A stretch of DNA of 46,161 nucleotides from an uncultured Lamprocystis sp. Its GTDB lineage: Bacteria; Pseudomonadota; Gammaproteobacteria; Chromatiales; Chromatiaceae. Below are positions 26,707 to 36,862 of the stretch, piece after piece. Position numbers and translations under genes: made by a program. Position 1 is the first letter of the stretch. Each line of letters begins with the position of its first letter. The stretch lies in NCBI RefSeq assembly GCF_903933125.1, contig NZ_CAIZIZ010000350.1, positions 1 to 46,161 on the forward strand. Direction: 5' to 3'. The notes below the pieces were generated by a model. It did not search any database and had not been told where the DNA came from. It worked only from the letters and a program-made list of their open reading frames with translations.

Positions 26707-27753
26707 ATGTACAGCGACGACACCACGGGCTTGTGGCGCCTGATCCGGCCCCTGGCCTTTCGGCTCGACCCGGAGTCGGCTCACCGACTCGCACTGGGAC
26801 TCCTCGCGCGCTGGTCTGCGGTCTTCGTTGGCGGCCTGCCGGACACGGACCCCGCGCGACGGCCGGCGCTGGCCCGGCGGATCATGGGTTTGGACTTTCC
26901 CAACCCGATCGGCCTCGCCGCCGGGTTGGATAAGGAAGGTGCGGCGGTCCCGGCCTGGCAGCGGCTGGGCTTCGGATTCGTGGAGGTCGGCACCGTCACC
27001 GCCCTGCCCCAACCCGGCAACCCGCGACCGCGCCTGTTCCGCCTGCCCGCCGATGAGGCCATCATCAACCGCATGGGGTTCAACAATGGCGGTGCGGCGG
27101 CCATGCAGGCGCGCCTCACCCGCCTGCGGGCGCGCGCCGTCCTCCAGGTACCGCTCGGTGTGAACCTGGGCAAATCCAAGGTCACCCCGGCCGAGCGCGC
27201 CGCCGCGGACTACCGGGCGAGCTTCGAGCGACTCGCCGATCTGGCCGATTACATCGTGGTGAATATCTCCAGCCCGAACACACCGGGCCTGCGAGACCTG
27301 CAAACGGTCGATGAGGTGCGGCGCATCGTCGATGCCATTCAAACCCCCAACCAGGCCATGAGCCGGCCGCGCCCCCTGCTGCTGAAACTGGCCCCGGACC
27401 TCGCTGACGCGGACGCCGTCGCCTGCGCCAGGGCGGCCCTGGACGCGGGCTGCGCCGGCCTGATCCTGACCAATACCACGATCCGCTTCGAGGGACTGCG
27501 CAACGCGACCGACGGCATGAGCGGCGGCCTGTCGGGCCGGCCGCTATTGGGCCGCAGCACGGTCTTGCTCAACACCGTGCGGCAAGCCCTGGGCCCGGCG
27601 CCGGTGCTGATCGGCGTCGGCGGCATCATGGATGCAACGGGCGCGCAGGCCAAGCTGGCAGCCGGGGCGGACCTGCTTCAGGTCTACACCGGGCTCATTT
27701 ATGGCGGACCCGGATGGGTGCGGCGCCTCCTCGATCGACTGGAGCGGGCCTAG
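26707..27753 (+). CDS. pyrD: Dihydroorotate dehydrogenase (quinone), class 2
   Basis: FMN enzyme of pyrimidine synthesis that transfers electrons from dihydroorotate to membrane quinone. It has 348 residues. The N-terminal helices (LWRLIRPLAFRLDPESAH) form the membrane-association, quinone-channel region typical of class 2. The FMN barrel follows with GLAAGLDKEGAAVPAW, NRMGFNNGG, NISSPNTPGLRDLQ (containing the catalytic serine) and GVGGIMDATGAQAKLAAGADLLQVYTG-type phosphate loops. Two adjacent ATGs (26704 and 26707) are possible starts; an upstream extension to 26617 reads repeat sequence. Confidence 0.95.
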   Translation: MYSDDTTGLWRLIRPLAFRLDPESAHRLALGLLARWSAVFVGGLPDTDPARRPALARRIMGLDFPNPIGLAAGLDKEGAAVPAWQRLGFGFVEVGTVTALPQPGNPRPRLFRLPADEAIINRMGFNNGGAAAMQARLTRLRARAVLQVPLGVNLGKSKVTPAERAAADYRASFERLADLADYIVVNISSPNTPGLRDLQTVDEVRRIVDAIQTPNQAMSRPRPLLLKLAPDLADADAVACARAALDAGCAGLILTNTTIRFEGLRNATDGMSGGLSGRPLLGRSTVLLNTVRQALGPAPVLIGVGGIMDATGAQAKLAAGADLLQVYTGLIYGGPGWVRRLLDRLERA

Positions 27754-27779
27754 TCAGGTGCTCCGTCTGAGTCTTCCCG

Positions 27780-27900
27780 ACCGATAACGTCTCCCGTGGA
27801 GCGGCCTGCGGCCGCTACGCAATGCCGAGCTGAATGCTGACGTTCGCGATCCCGCGAGCCCCCATCGCGGCCGGAGGCCGCTCCCACGGGATCGCGGGCT
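27780..27900. repeat. Inverted repeat downstream of pyrD
   Basis: CCCGTGGAGCGGCCTGCGGC at the left and GGCCGGAGGCCGCTCCCACG at the right are inverted copies of a GTGGGAGCGGCC-type motif flanking about 60 bp. A related string (CTGTGGGAGCGGC) occurs inside B1. The right arm ends close to the truncated end of the aldo/keto reductase remnant. Confidence 0.6.
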
Positions 27901-27910
27901 GACTTCAGGA

Positions 27911-28234
27911 TCACGGCACCTCCGCCCCAGCGGCAGCCTGGAGGATGTGGAACCAGACCTGCCGCTCCAGGACGATCCCGCACTTGGTGACGATCTCCAG
28001 ACGCTCGCGCAGTCCCGGTACCTGCGCCAGCGCCTCGCCGAAACAGCCCTCCACCCGATAGCCGCCGTAGATGTCCGCGTGGTCCACGGTGGTGATTCCC
28101 AGATCCAGCCCCTGTTCGATAAACGCGATGAGTTGGTGCGTGGTGAATCCCCAGTCCATCAGGCGCCAATAGCCCATGACGAAGCGGCTGAAGTCAGGTC
28201 CTGCGGGACAGGTCGCAGTGCGCGAGCACGACAT
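27911..28234 (-). pseudogene. Truncated aldo/keto reductase (YdhF-like)
   Basis: The 107-codon frame begins with a strong YdhF-type N-terminus: PDFSRFVMGYWRLMDWGFTT, then TTVDHADIYGGYRVEGCFGE and LEIVTKCGI. Aldo/keto reductases of this type are about 300 residues. Here similarity stops after KCGI and the last 20 or so residues are unrelated, so about two thirds of the barrel, including most of the NADPH site, is gone. The catalytic Asp/Tyr region (DHADIYGGY) survives. The break lies beside the inverted repeat at 27780-27900, suggesting a deletion or repeat-mediated event. Confidence 0.82.
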
Positions 28235-28403
28235 GGGGCTATCCTCACACTCAAGGCGATTGCCAAATCGACCCACCCTGGCGGATCGATCTGACAGCAT
28301 GTCTTCTTACAGCAACAAGCCAGGGGGGCGGGCAGATCCATCCTCCCTATGGCAAAATATCGTCTGCCGCTCCAAGACCGGGCCGCGATGAACCTGACCC
28401 CGC

Positions 28404-28832
28404 ATGACCGATCAACCAGACATCCGTTTCGAATCGCGGCCATTGCGGCGCGTAACGGCCGCCGAACGCAAACGCCTGCGGGCGCTGACCGCGGGCGGCA
28501 ATGATTCCCACCTGCTGACAATCCTGCGCGAGCGCCCTCCGCACGTCCGCTGTTTCCTGGCCTGGCACGACGATGTGATCATCGGCTGGAGTCTGGCACG
28601 CTGGTTCGCCGCGTTCAAAGACTCACCGCGCAATGCGCATCTCAGCGTCTTCGTGGACCCGGACTGGCGACGTCAAGGCTTGGGGCGTCGCTTGATCGGG
28701 CAAGCGGTGGACTTCACGGTGGCGCACCGGCTGACCGCCTGGGTCTATGCCGGCAACGCGGATCAGCTGGCCTTCGCTCGCGGGTGCGAGCATCCGACGA
28801 GTATCGTCACGACACCCTTCCCGTTGCGTTAG
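28404..28832 (+). CDS. GNAT family N-acetyltransferase
   Basis: Small acetyltransferase of 142 residues. The acetyl-CoA pyrophosphate loop is RRQGLGRRL (about residues 89-98), preceded by the beta strand AHLSVFVDPDW. The C-terminal strand WVYAGNADQLAFARGCEHPT is consistent with the fold. The substrate cannot be predicted. The stop overlaps, tail to tail, the stop of the 52-residue gene on the other strand. Confidence 0.82.
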   Translation: MTDQPDIRFESRPLRRVTAAERKRLRALTAGGNDSHLLTILRERPPHVRCFLAWHDDVIIGWSLARWFAAFKDSPRNAHLSVFVDPDWRRQGLGRRLIGQAVDFTVAHRLTAWVYAGNADQLAFARGCEHPTSIVTTPFPLR

Positions 28833-28987
28833 TGGTGCGACTTGGTCAGCAGCTTGAAGATCTTGAAATTGATGATCCAGAAGCGGATGAACTGCCACAC
28901 CAGCGACCGGCGCATGTAGCGCGTGAAAGCGGTCGGCATCGGTGGATAATAGGATTGTTTATAGGGCTCTTTGTTCTTGGCGGGCAT
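28829..28987 (-). CDS. Unrecognised 52-residue basic membrane-associated protein
   Basis: An intact small gene with ATG at 28985-28987 and GGAG about eight bases upstream. The product starts MPAKNKEPYKQSYYPP, has a short arginine-rich stretch (TRYMRRS), and then one aromatic hydrophobic segment (VWQFIRFWIINFKIFKLL) ending in TKSHH. It lies about 110 bp downstream of the SQR-type gene on the same strand, so it is probably the second gene of that operon. I do not recognise the family. A peripheral membrane anchor or partner for the flavoprotein is an inference from position and composition. Confidence 0.72.
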   Translation of the reverse strand: MPAKNKEPYKQSYYPPMPTAFTRYMRRSLVWQFIRFWIINFKIFKLLTKSHH

Positions 28988-29095
28988 GTTATATCTCCGC
29001 TGGGTAAGGTGACCGCAAGGTTCTGTGGACGCCCCGGCCGGTCATCACTCAGACCGACCGGGGTGTCCCACATTTTGGACCGGAATCCGGAACGA

Positions 29096-30556
29096 TCAAT
29101 CCGGCAGGATCGACCAGCCGGGCTTGAGCTGCGCCTGGTAGAGGAAGACGTAGTGCAGAATCCACTTCATCCAGTGCCCGGCCAGACCGACCTCGCCGAA
29201 GGTGAGATCCATATCGCGGCCATAGTCCGGATAGGTCTCGTAGTCGGGCACGACCGGAAATACGGTCATGGTCGCCGCACTGCCCTTGAAGATGTGAGAG
29301 CCGGTGGAAGCGACACAAGCGGCACCCATCTCCGCCATTGATGCGGTGTGGGTTGGTCCAGCGGCCGCGCCGTTGAGAATATCCCGGATATTCTCGGCCA
29401 CCGCTTTGCCGATGGCCGCCGAAGGCATGCCGGTGCGCGGCGGTGCCGGGTTGATCGGCGTGCCGTTCGGGCTGCTCATCGGTTTACTAATGAGGTGCGG
29501 CGGCGCAAAGGCGATGCCGACCGCGAAGACGTTTTTGTACTTCGGCGTCTCGTAGTACCGGGGCCAGTCGGCTTTGCTCCACTCCTCGAATGGCTTGGGA
29601 TTGTAGTCCGCGTCCACCTTCATGAACCCGTTGGGGGCGAACACCGCCGCGGTGATGTCGCTGCCGTCGTTACCAAAGGCCTTCAAACCGACCCCGGCGA
29701 AGGGCGGGATCAGCATCGCGAAGTCGTAGTCCAACTCATGGTAGGTTCCCTCCAGCGTCTCATAATGGATCTTGTTGGGCTCGATCTTGTTGACCGCGGC
29801 GCGCGTGATCCAACTGATGCCGCGCTCGACCATCAGCGACTCGGCGAACACCTTGCCGTTGGTGACATAACCGCCGCGTTTGATGTGGACGCCGCCCATC
29901 CCGAAATCGCCGAGTTCATACTCGTTGCTGATCCAGGTGATCTCGGCCTGATCGCGAACACCCGCCTGACGCAGCGAATGGTCGACGTTATAGATATATT
30001 CGAAGGCCGCGCCCTGGCAGGTACACATGCCATGCCCGGTGCCGACGACAAAACGACGCCGCGCGCCGCCTTTCATGGCCTGGATGTGTTCCTGCAACTG
30101 CGCGTTGGCTGCCACGGCGTGCTCGGCGGTACACACCGAGACGGTGTAGCCCCCTTCCGGCCCCAGACCGGGCGTGGCACCGAAGTTGAGCTTGGGGCCG
30201 GTGGCGTTGACCAGGAAGTCGTAATCGACATCCTCGGTCTGGCCGGCGCGGGTCGGGTCGGTATACTCGATGCGGACGAAGGGGCGACTGCGCTCCGCCG
30301 CGCCCTCGGGATGCACCGAAACCGCCTTGCCCAACAGAAACTCCACACCGGCCTTCTGGTAGATCGGCCCGAGATCGAAGGTCACCTGCTCCGCGGTCAT
30401 CTCGCCGCAGGCCACCCAGACGTTGGATGGGATCCAGTTCCACTGGGGCTTGGGTGAGACCACCGTGACCTGATGTTTCTTGCCGACCCACATGGATAGA
30501 TAGCGGGCCACGGTGTGCCCCGAGATACCGGCGCCGAGAATAACGATGCGTGACAT
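29096..30556 (-). CDS. Sulfide:quinone oxidoreductase-type flavoprotein
   Basis: FAD disulfide-oxidoreductase family protein of 486 residues, probably oxidising sulfide and reducing quinone at the membrane. The N-terminal dinucleotide motif is RIVILGAGISGH. Cysteines that could form the redox site lie at C50 (VWVACGE), C142 (VSVCTAEH), C178 and C180 (GMCTCQG) and about C415 (GAACVAS). The FAD-binding C-terminal half includes FAVGIAFAPPH. The C-terminal helix region (GHWMKWILHYVFLYQ) is amphipathic and fits membrane docking. The length fits the longer SQR types; I cannot assign the type by eye. The start is ATG at 30554-30556, with GAGGAGG upstream; an in-frame ATG at 30586 is the alternative. 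A 52-residue gene follows. Confidence 0.85.
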   Translation of the reverse strand: MSRIVILGAGISGHTVARYLSMWVGKKHQVTVVSPKPQWNWIPSNVWVACGEMTAEQVTFDLGPIYQKAGVEFLLGKAVSVHPEGAAERSRPFVRIEYTDPTRAGQTEDVDYDFLVNATGPKLNFGATPGLGPEGGYTVSVCTAEHAVAANAQLQEHIQAMKGGARRRFVVGTGHGMCTCQGAAFEYIYNVDHSLRQAGVRDQAEITWISNEYELGDFGMGGVHIKRGGYVTNGKVFAESLMVERGISWITRAAVNKIEPNKIHYETLEGTYHELDYDFAMLIPPFAGVGLKAFGNDGSDITAAVFAPNGFMKVDADYNPKPFEEWSKADWPRYYETPKYKNVFAVGIAFAPPHLISKPMSSPNGTPINPAPPRTGMPSAAIGKAVAENIRDILNGAAAGPTHTASMAEMGAACVASTGSHIFKGSAATMTVFPVVPDYETYPDYGRDMDLTFGEVGLAGHWMKWILHYVFLYQAQLKPGWSILPD

Positions 30557-30678
30557 CTTATGTACAGCCTCCTCGTTTGAGTTCACGGCTCACGCTAACA
30601 AGCCTGAGCGGGGCTGTCAAATACAGAATTTTAATGGTAGTCAATGACTTGCCAAGGAAATCAACGCCGATGCCGACA

Positions 30679-31476
30679 TCAGGCGTTGAGTGCGTCGCTC
30701 AAGTGGGGACGAATGAGTTCGAGCATCGCCTGATGGACCTTGAGGTTGCCGGCCACCAGGTTGCAGGTGTCGAAGTAACGGGGGCCGCCGCTCAGATCGG
30801 TCACGGTGCCCCCGGCCTCGGTGACCAGCAAGGCCCCGGCCGCGAAGTCCCAGGGCGACAGACCCAGTTCCCAGAATCCGTCGGTGCGCCCGGCGGCGAC
30901 ATAGGCCAGATCCAGGGCGGCCGAGCCGGGGCGGCGCAAACCGGCGGTCGACAGGGTCATGTCCTTGAACATGCCCAGATAGGCGTCGATATGGCGCTGA
31001 TCGCGGAAGGGGAACCCGGTGCCGATCAGCGCCCCGTCGAGCGACGGCCGACCGGCCACCCGCAGCCGCCGGTCGTTGAGTTGCGCACCCTCGCCGCGGG
31101 CCGCGGTGTAGAGTTCTTCGCGCAGCGGGTCGTAAACGACGGCGCACTCCAGTTGCCCGCGCACCCGCAAGGCAATGGACACCGAGAACTGGGGGAAGCC
31201 ATGCAGATAGTTGGCGGTGCCGTCCAGCGGGTCGATCACCCACTGGTAGTCGCCCTCCCCCTGGGCGCCGCTTTCCTCGGCCAGGATCGCGTGGCTGGGG
31301 AAACGGGCGCGCAGTTCCTGGATAATGACCTGCTCGGCGCTGCGGTCGACTTCGCTGACGAAGTCGTTGCGGCTCTTGGTCTGGACCTTGATCTGGTCCA
31401 CGCGGTCGTAGTAGCGAAGCAGCACCTTGCCTGCGGCACGGGCGGCGCGGATAGCGATATTCACGGTAGGATTCAT
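30679..31476 (-). CDS. suhB: Inositol-1-monophosphatase family protein SuhB
   Basis: Mg-dependent phosphatase fold, 265 residues, matching SuhB, which also acts in rRNA transcription antitermination. Metal-site motifs are AILAEESG, WVIDPLDGTANYLHGFP and LSPWDFAAGALLVTEAGG. The ATG at 31474-31476 was chosen; an upstream extension to 31521 overlaps the trmJ leader. It is divergent from trmJ, as in many gammaproteobacteria where suhB and trmJ flank the start of the isc region. Confidence 0.95.
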   Translation of the reverse strand: MNPTVNIAIRAARAAGKVLLRYYDRVDQIKVQTKSRNDFVSEVDRSAEQVIIQELRARFPSHAILAEESGAQGEGDYQWVIDPLDGTANYLHGFPQFSVSIALRVRGQLECAVVYDPLREELYTAARGEGAQLNDRRLRVAGRPSLDGALIGTGFPFRDQRHIDAYLGMFKDMTLSTAGLRRPGSAALDLAYVAAGRTDGFWELGLSPWDFAAGALLVTEAGGTVTDLSGGPRYFDTCNLVAGNLKVHQAMLELIRPHLSDALNA

Positions 31477-31553
31477 AACCGACACGATACCCCAAGGGAC
31501 GTGCGGATCAAAGATTGACAATGTGGCCTTGTTCTGAAGAAGCTGACTACCCC

Positions 31554-32336
31554 ATGGACGCGCACCCCGACACGACCCTGGCCCGCATCCGCTGCGTGCT
31601 GGTGGAGACCACCCATACCGGCAACCTGGGCGCTGCCGCGCGGGCGCTGAAAACGATGGGCCTGACCCGCCTGGAGTTGGTGAAACCCCGCCACCCGCCC
31701 GATGCCGAGGCGCTGGCCCGCGCGTCCGGCGCCGATGACCTGCTGCAGCGGGCGGGGACGCATCAGGATCTGGTGGGCGCCCTCGCCGGCTGCCGATTGG
31801 TGATTGGCGCCAGCGCCCGGCAACGCACGGTGGAGTGGCCGCTGCTGGAACCGCCCGCGGCAGCCCGTCTGCTGCTGGCCGAGGCCGCGGTGGGCGAGGC
31901 GGCCCTGGTCTTCGGGCGGGAGAGTTCGGGTCTCACCAACGAAGAACTCGCCCGCTGCCACTATCTGGTGCAGATTCCGACCAATCCCGAATTCAGCTCG
32001 CTCAATGTAGCCGCCGCCGTCCAGGTGCTTGCCTACGAAATCCGTCGTGCCTGGCGGGAGGGTCAGGGCGAACAGACCCACGAAGAACCGCGCGACCTGG
32101 CGACCGCGGAGGCCTTGGACGCCTTCCATGACCATCTGGCCCGGACGCTGGTGGAGATCGGCTTCCGCGACCCGGAGCAATCCAGCCAGCTGTTGATGCG
32201 GTTGCGGCGCCTGTTTAACCGGGCGCGCCCCGACTGGGTCGAGATCAATATCCTGCGCGGCATCCTCAGCGCCGCCCAGGGACGCAAAACCGCGAACCGT
32301 CCGGCCGCGGTGCACCAGGAGCAGGAGCCCAGTTAA
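31554..32336 (+). CDS. trmJ: tRNA (cytidine/uridine-2'-O)-methyltransferase TrmJ
   Basis: SPOUT-fold methyltransferase that modifies the ribose of nucleotide 32 in tRNA. It has 260 residues. Knot motifs are [35 protein letters not shown] and [19 protein letters not shown]. The C-terminal helical extension from about 165 is typical. The ATG at 31554 is preferred; an in-frame codon at 31515 lies in the leader. cysE begins five bases after the stop, indicating an operon. Confidence 0.95.
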   Translation: MDAHPDTTLARIRCVLVETTHTGNLGAAARALKTMGLTRLELVKPRHPPDAEALARASGADDLLQRAGTHQDLVGALAGCRLVIGASARQRTVEWPLLEPPAAARLLLAEAAVGEAALVFGRESSGLTNEELARCHYLVQIPTNPEFSSLNVAAAVQVLAYEIRRAWREGQGEQTHEEPRDLATAEALDAFHDHLARTLVEIGFRDPEQSSQLLMRLRRLFNRARPDWVEINILRGILSAAQGRKTANRPAAVHQEQEPS

Positions 32337-32340
32337 GCGC

Positions 32341-33123
32341 ATGTTCGACCAACTGCGAGAGGATATCGGAAGCATTTACGATCGCGATCCCGCGGCCCGC
32401 ACCGGGTTTGAGATCCTGACGACCTATCCGGGACTGCACGCCGTGCTGGCCCATCGGCTGACCCACACCCTCTGGGTGCACGAGCTCAAGCTGCTCGCGC
32501 GGGTGCTGTCGAATGTCGCGCGCCTCTTCACCGGGATCGAAATTCATCCCGGCGCGCAGATCGGCCGCCGCTTCTTTATCGACCACGGCATGGGCGTCGT
32601 CATCGGCGAGACGGCCGTCGTCGGCGACGACTGTACCCTCTACCACGGTGTGACCCTGGGCGGCACCAGCTGGCAGCCGGGCAAGCGCCACCCAACCCTG
32701 GGGCGCGACGTGGTCGTGGGCGCCGGGGCCAAGGTCTTGGGGCCGATCACGATCGGCGACGGGGCGCGGATCGGCTCCAACGCGGTGGTCGTCAAGACGG
32801 TTCCCGCCGGCGCCACCGTGGTCGGCGTGCCCGGCCGCATCATCGAGCGGGAGCGGGATGCGGACCAGCGCCGCCGCGCCGATACCGCCGCCCGCATCGG
32901 CTTCGACGCCTACGGCGCGACCGTCGACGCCCCGGACCCGGTGGCCAACGCGATCAACCGCATGCTCGACCACATCCACCACATGGACAGCCGCATGGAG
33001 GCGATGTCACAAGCCCTGGAAGCCAAGGGGATCATGACGCATTTCGACCACGACGCCGACCTGGACGCGGTGGTGATCGACTCACCCAACCCGGAACCCT
33101 TGAAGCCCAATCCAAGTCATTAA
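32341..33123 (+). CDS. cysE: Serine O-acetyltransferase
   Basis: Forms O-acetylserine for cysteine synthesis, supplying the cysteine that IscS uses. It has 260 residues. The N-terminal helical domain (1-70) is followed by hexapeptide-repeat left-handed helix: [41 protein letters not shown] and [19 protein letters not shown]-type turns. Catalytic His residues are in FIDHGMG and [11 protein letters not shown]-terminal tail of about 80 residues runs past the hexapeptide domain. It lies between trmJ and iscR, 60 bp before the latter. Confidence 0.95.
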   Translation: MFDQLREDIGSIYDRDPAARTGFEILTTYPGLHAVLAHRLTHTLWVHELKLLARVLSNVARLFTGIEIHPGAQIGRRFFIDHGMGVVIGETAVVGDDCTLYHGVTLGGTSWQPGKRHPTLGRDVVVGAGAKVLGPITIGDGARIGSNAVVVKTVPAGATVVGVPGRIIERERDADQRRRADTAARIGFDAYGATVDAPDPVANAINRMLDHIHHMDSRMEAMSQALEAKGIMTHFDHDADLDAVVIDSPNPEPLKPNPSH

Positions 33124-33183
33124 TTGATCGCTGAGGTCGGGTAACGTAGGATGTGCAGGGAAGACCCCCGGAGGGCGTTGAGC

Positions 33184-33672
33184 ATGAGACTGACGACGAA
33201 AGGCCGCTACGCGGTCACTGCGATGCTGGACCTGGCCATCCATCACGGCAAGGGACCGACGGCGCTTGCCGACATTGCCCAGCGACAGGGTATCTCCTTG
33301 TCTTATCTTGAGCAGTTGTTCGCCAAACTCCGCCGTAACGGCCTGGTGACCAGTGTCCGTGGTCCGGGCGGTGGTTACAATCTGGCCCGTTCGGCCGGTG
33401 AAATCCATGTGGCGGAAGTCATCGTCGCAGTCGACGAGAACGTGGACACCACCCGTTGCGGCGGCGCCGGCAACTGCCAGGATGGTCAACCCTGCCTGAC
33501 CCACGCGCTCTGGTTCGACTTGAGCAACCGGATCCAGGACTACCTGGAGACCATCACGCTGCAGGATCTGGTGAATCGCCGCGACCCCGCGGGCGACCGC
33601 ACCCAGCCCTGCACGACGGTCGACATCAAGCTCGGGGTGGTGGCGGGCGGGCGCGCCGCCGCCCCGATCTGA
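33184..33672 (+). CDS. iscR: Iron-sulfur cluster regulator IscR
   Basis: Rrf2-family repressor that binds a [2Fe-2S] cluster and controls isc genes, 162 residues. The N-terminal winged helix ([18 protein letters not shown]) contains the recognition helix around [15 protein letters not shown]. Cluster ligands C92, C98, C104 and H107 match the E. coli numbering. The ATG at 33184 has GGAGG eleven bases upstream; an upstream codon at 33151 was rejected. No clear IscR operator could be picked out in the 60-bp leader. Confidence 0.96.
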   Translation: MRLTTKGRYAVTAMLDLAIHHGKGPTALADIAQRQGISLSYLEQLFAKLRRNGLVTSVRGPGGGYNLARSAGEIHVAEVIVAVDENVDTTRCGGAGNCQDGQPCLTHALWFDLSNRIQDYLETITLQDLVNRRDPAGDRTQPCTTVDIKLGVVAGGRAAAPI

Positions 33673-33789
33673 CCCGCCGGTTCGACCTGGCTGGTCGGTT
33701 GCGCGGGCCCGGCGGCGAGTTGCCGCGCGGCCCCTATCCTTAGCGAGTGCCCCTGCCTCCAGCGCGGTGGAGGCGGCGCGGAGTCCGAG

Positions 33790-35004
<1,215 letters not shown>

Positions 35005-35039
35005 GTAACGCGTCAGAGAAACGTTAAGCAACGATACAC

Positions 35040-35158
<119 letters not shown>

Positions 35159-35187
35159 TGTCTTTAACTTGTTCTTGACTCGTTACG

Positions 35188-35260
35188 TACCGGACGTCGG
35201 GGCGAGTTTACACCCGCCCCAACGCCTAAGGGTCTGTCTGGATGTCAGGTGACAAGGCTA
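35188..35260. repeat. Family C repeat, copy C3 (degenerate)
   Basis: TACCGGACGTCGGGGCGAGTTTACACCCGCCCC-type palindrome followed by AAGGGTCTGTCTGGATGTCAGGTGACAAGGCTA matches C1 with scattered changes. It lacks a clear left terminus. It fills the rest of the iscS-iscU spacer. Confidence 0.75.
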
Positions 35261-35314
35261 CAACAGCCTGCCTGAGCTTCAGACTGACCGCTCCTCAACA
35301 TGAGGTGAAACGCA

Positions 35315-35701
35315 ATGGCATACAGTGACAAGGTTCTGGACCACTACGAGAACCCGCGCAACGTGGGCACCTTCGACAAGGACGACCCCAGCGTCGGCAC
35401 CGGTATGGTCGGCGCCCCGGCCTGCGGGGACGTGATGCGCCTGCAGATCAAGGTCAATGACCAGGGCGTCATTGAGGACGCCCGCTTCAAGACGTACGGC
35501 TGCGGCTCCGCCATCGCCTCCAGCAGCCTGCTCACCGAGTGGGTCAAGGGCAAGACCCTGGACGAAGCGCGGCAGATCAAAAACCAGGACATCGCGGACG
35601 AATTGGCCTTGCCGCCGGTCAAGGTCCACTGCTCGGTCCTGGCGGAAGATGCGATCAAGGCGGCCATCCACGACTACGCCGCCAAACGTCAGCCGGAGTA
35701 A
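35315..35701 (+). CDS. iscU: Fe-S cluster scaffold IscU
   Basis: Scaffold on which [2Fe-2S] clusters form from IscS sulfur. It has 128 residues. Cluster ligands are C37, C63 and C106 with D39 and H105. The HscA recognition motif LPPVK sits at 99-103. The ATG follows TGAGGTGAAACGCA. Its separation from iscS by repeats is unusual; the gene itself looks intact. Confidence 0.97.
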   Translation: MAYSDKVLDHYENPRNVGTFDKDDPSVGTGMVGAPACGDVMRLQIKVNDQGVIEDARFKTYGCGSAIASSSLLTEWVKGKTLDEARQIKNQDIADELALPPVKVHCSVLAEDAIKAAIHDYAAKRQPE

Positions 35702-35872
35702 TCGCCATCCGGGTCTCCGCCCCCCAGGCACCGGCATTGCGGGAACGGACTCCAGAGGACACCTTGCGCTTGCGTTCGCGCGCCCAAAGCGCCTAGCATT
35801 TCCCTATCCTGCAACGCGCGGCCCAGGAGTCGCGTCGTTGTCCATTGGGATCGACCCGCGGAAGACACGCTC

Positions 35873-36196
35873 ATGGCCATCTCCCTGACACCCGCCGCCG
35901 CCGCTCATGTCACCCGCTTCCTCGCCCAGCGCGGCAAAGGCGTGGGCGTCCGCCTGGGCGTTCGCACCTCGGGCTGTTCGGGGATGGCCTACAGCCTGGA
36001 GTTCGCGGATGCACTGGAGCCGGACGATCAGATCTTCGAAGACCAAGGGGTTAAGGTGATCGTCGACCCCAAGAGCCTGGTCTATCTGGATGGGACCCAA
36101 CTGGACTTCGTCCGCGAGGGCCTGAACGAGGGGTTCCGATTCAACAACCCCAACGCCAAACACGCCTGCGGTTGCGGCGAGAGTTTCAACGTCTAG
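35873..36196 (+). CDS. iscA: A-type Fe-S carrier IscA
   Basis: Carrier that delivers clusters or iron to targets, 107 residues. The three family cysteines are C35 (TSGCSGMAY), C99 and C101 (HACGCGESF). It follows iscU after about 170 bp of sequence without a gene and precedes hscB closely. Confidence 0.97.
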   Translation: MAISLTPAAAAHVTRFLAQRGKGVGVRLGVRTSGCSGMAYSLEFADALEPDDQIFEDQGVKVIVDPKSLVYLDGTQLDFVREGLNEGFRFNNPNAKHACGCGESFNV

Positions 36197-36211
36197 CGAG
36201 GCACATGCGCG

Positions 36212-36769
36212 GTGAATTTTGCCATGCTGGACTTTTCCAAAAACTATTTTGAGCTGTTCGATCTGCCGCTCGGATTCACCGTGGACGCCAAGCGCCTGGC
36301 CGAGCGCTATCGAACACTCCAGGCGGTGACCCACCCGGATCGCTACGTGGTCGCGGCGGATCATGAAAAGCGGGTGTCGCTGCAGGCGTCGACCCAGGTC
36401 AACGAAGCCTATCGAACCTTGAAAGACCCCCTGGCCCGCGCCCGCTACCTGCTGACCCTGCACACCGGCGACCCGGGAACGGACAGCGAGACCAGTAAGG
36501 ACGGCGCCTTTCTCATGGAGCAGATGGAGTTGCGCGAAACCCTGGCCGAGGCCCAAAGCAGCCCGAACCCCCATGCGGCGGTGGCCACAGTGTTGACCCA
36601 TCTGGCCGAACAGAGCGCGGCACTCGACAAAGAACTGGCGGGGCTGTTCGCTGACCCCTCCCCCGCCAACCTGGCGAGCGCACGGGAGATCGTGCGCAAA
36701 CTTCAATTCCTGGATAAGTGTCGGCGCGACGCGGAGGACTTGGAGGGGCTGATCGATGGCCGATATTAG
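36212..36769 (+). CDS. hscB: Co-chaperone HscB
   Basis: J-domain protein that delivers IscU to HscA and stimulates its ATPase. It has 185 residues from GTG 36212, which has GAGG upstream; ATG 36224 is an equally possible start. The J-domain HPD motif is in VTHPDRYV, and the C-terminal three-helix IscU-binding domain (about 100-185) is complete. Confidence 0.94.
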   Translation: MNFAMLDFSKNYFELFDLPLGFTVDAKRLAERYRTLQAVTHPDRYVVAADHEKRVSLQASTQVNEAYRTLKDPLARARYLLTLHTGDPGTDSETSKDGAFLMEQMELRETLAEAQSSPNPHAAVATVLTHLAEQSAALDKELAGLFADPSPANLASAREIVRKLQFLDKCRRDAEDLEGLIDGRY

Positions 36770-36862
36770 CCAAGCATCCGTCCGCCGATGAACACCAATC
36801 CGCGTTCATCAGCAAACCCGATGTCTTCCCCGCAACATCCGTGAATCCGCAGACGAGACCCG

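Noticed and set aside
29348-30457. Plus-strand frame opposite the SQR-type gene
   Set aside because: Antisense shadow. No motifs, while the minus strand has a FAD motif and proper ribosome-binding site.
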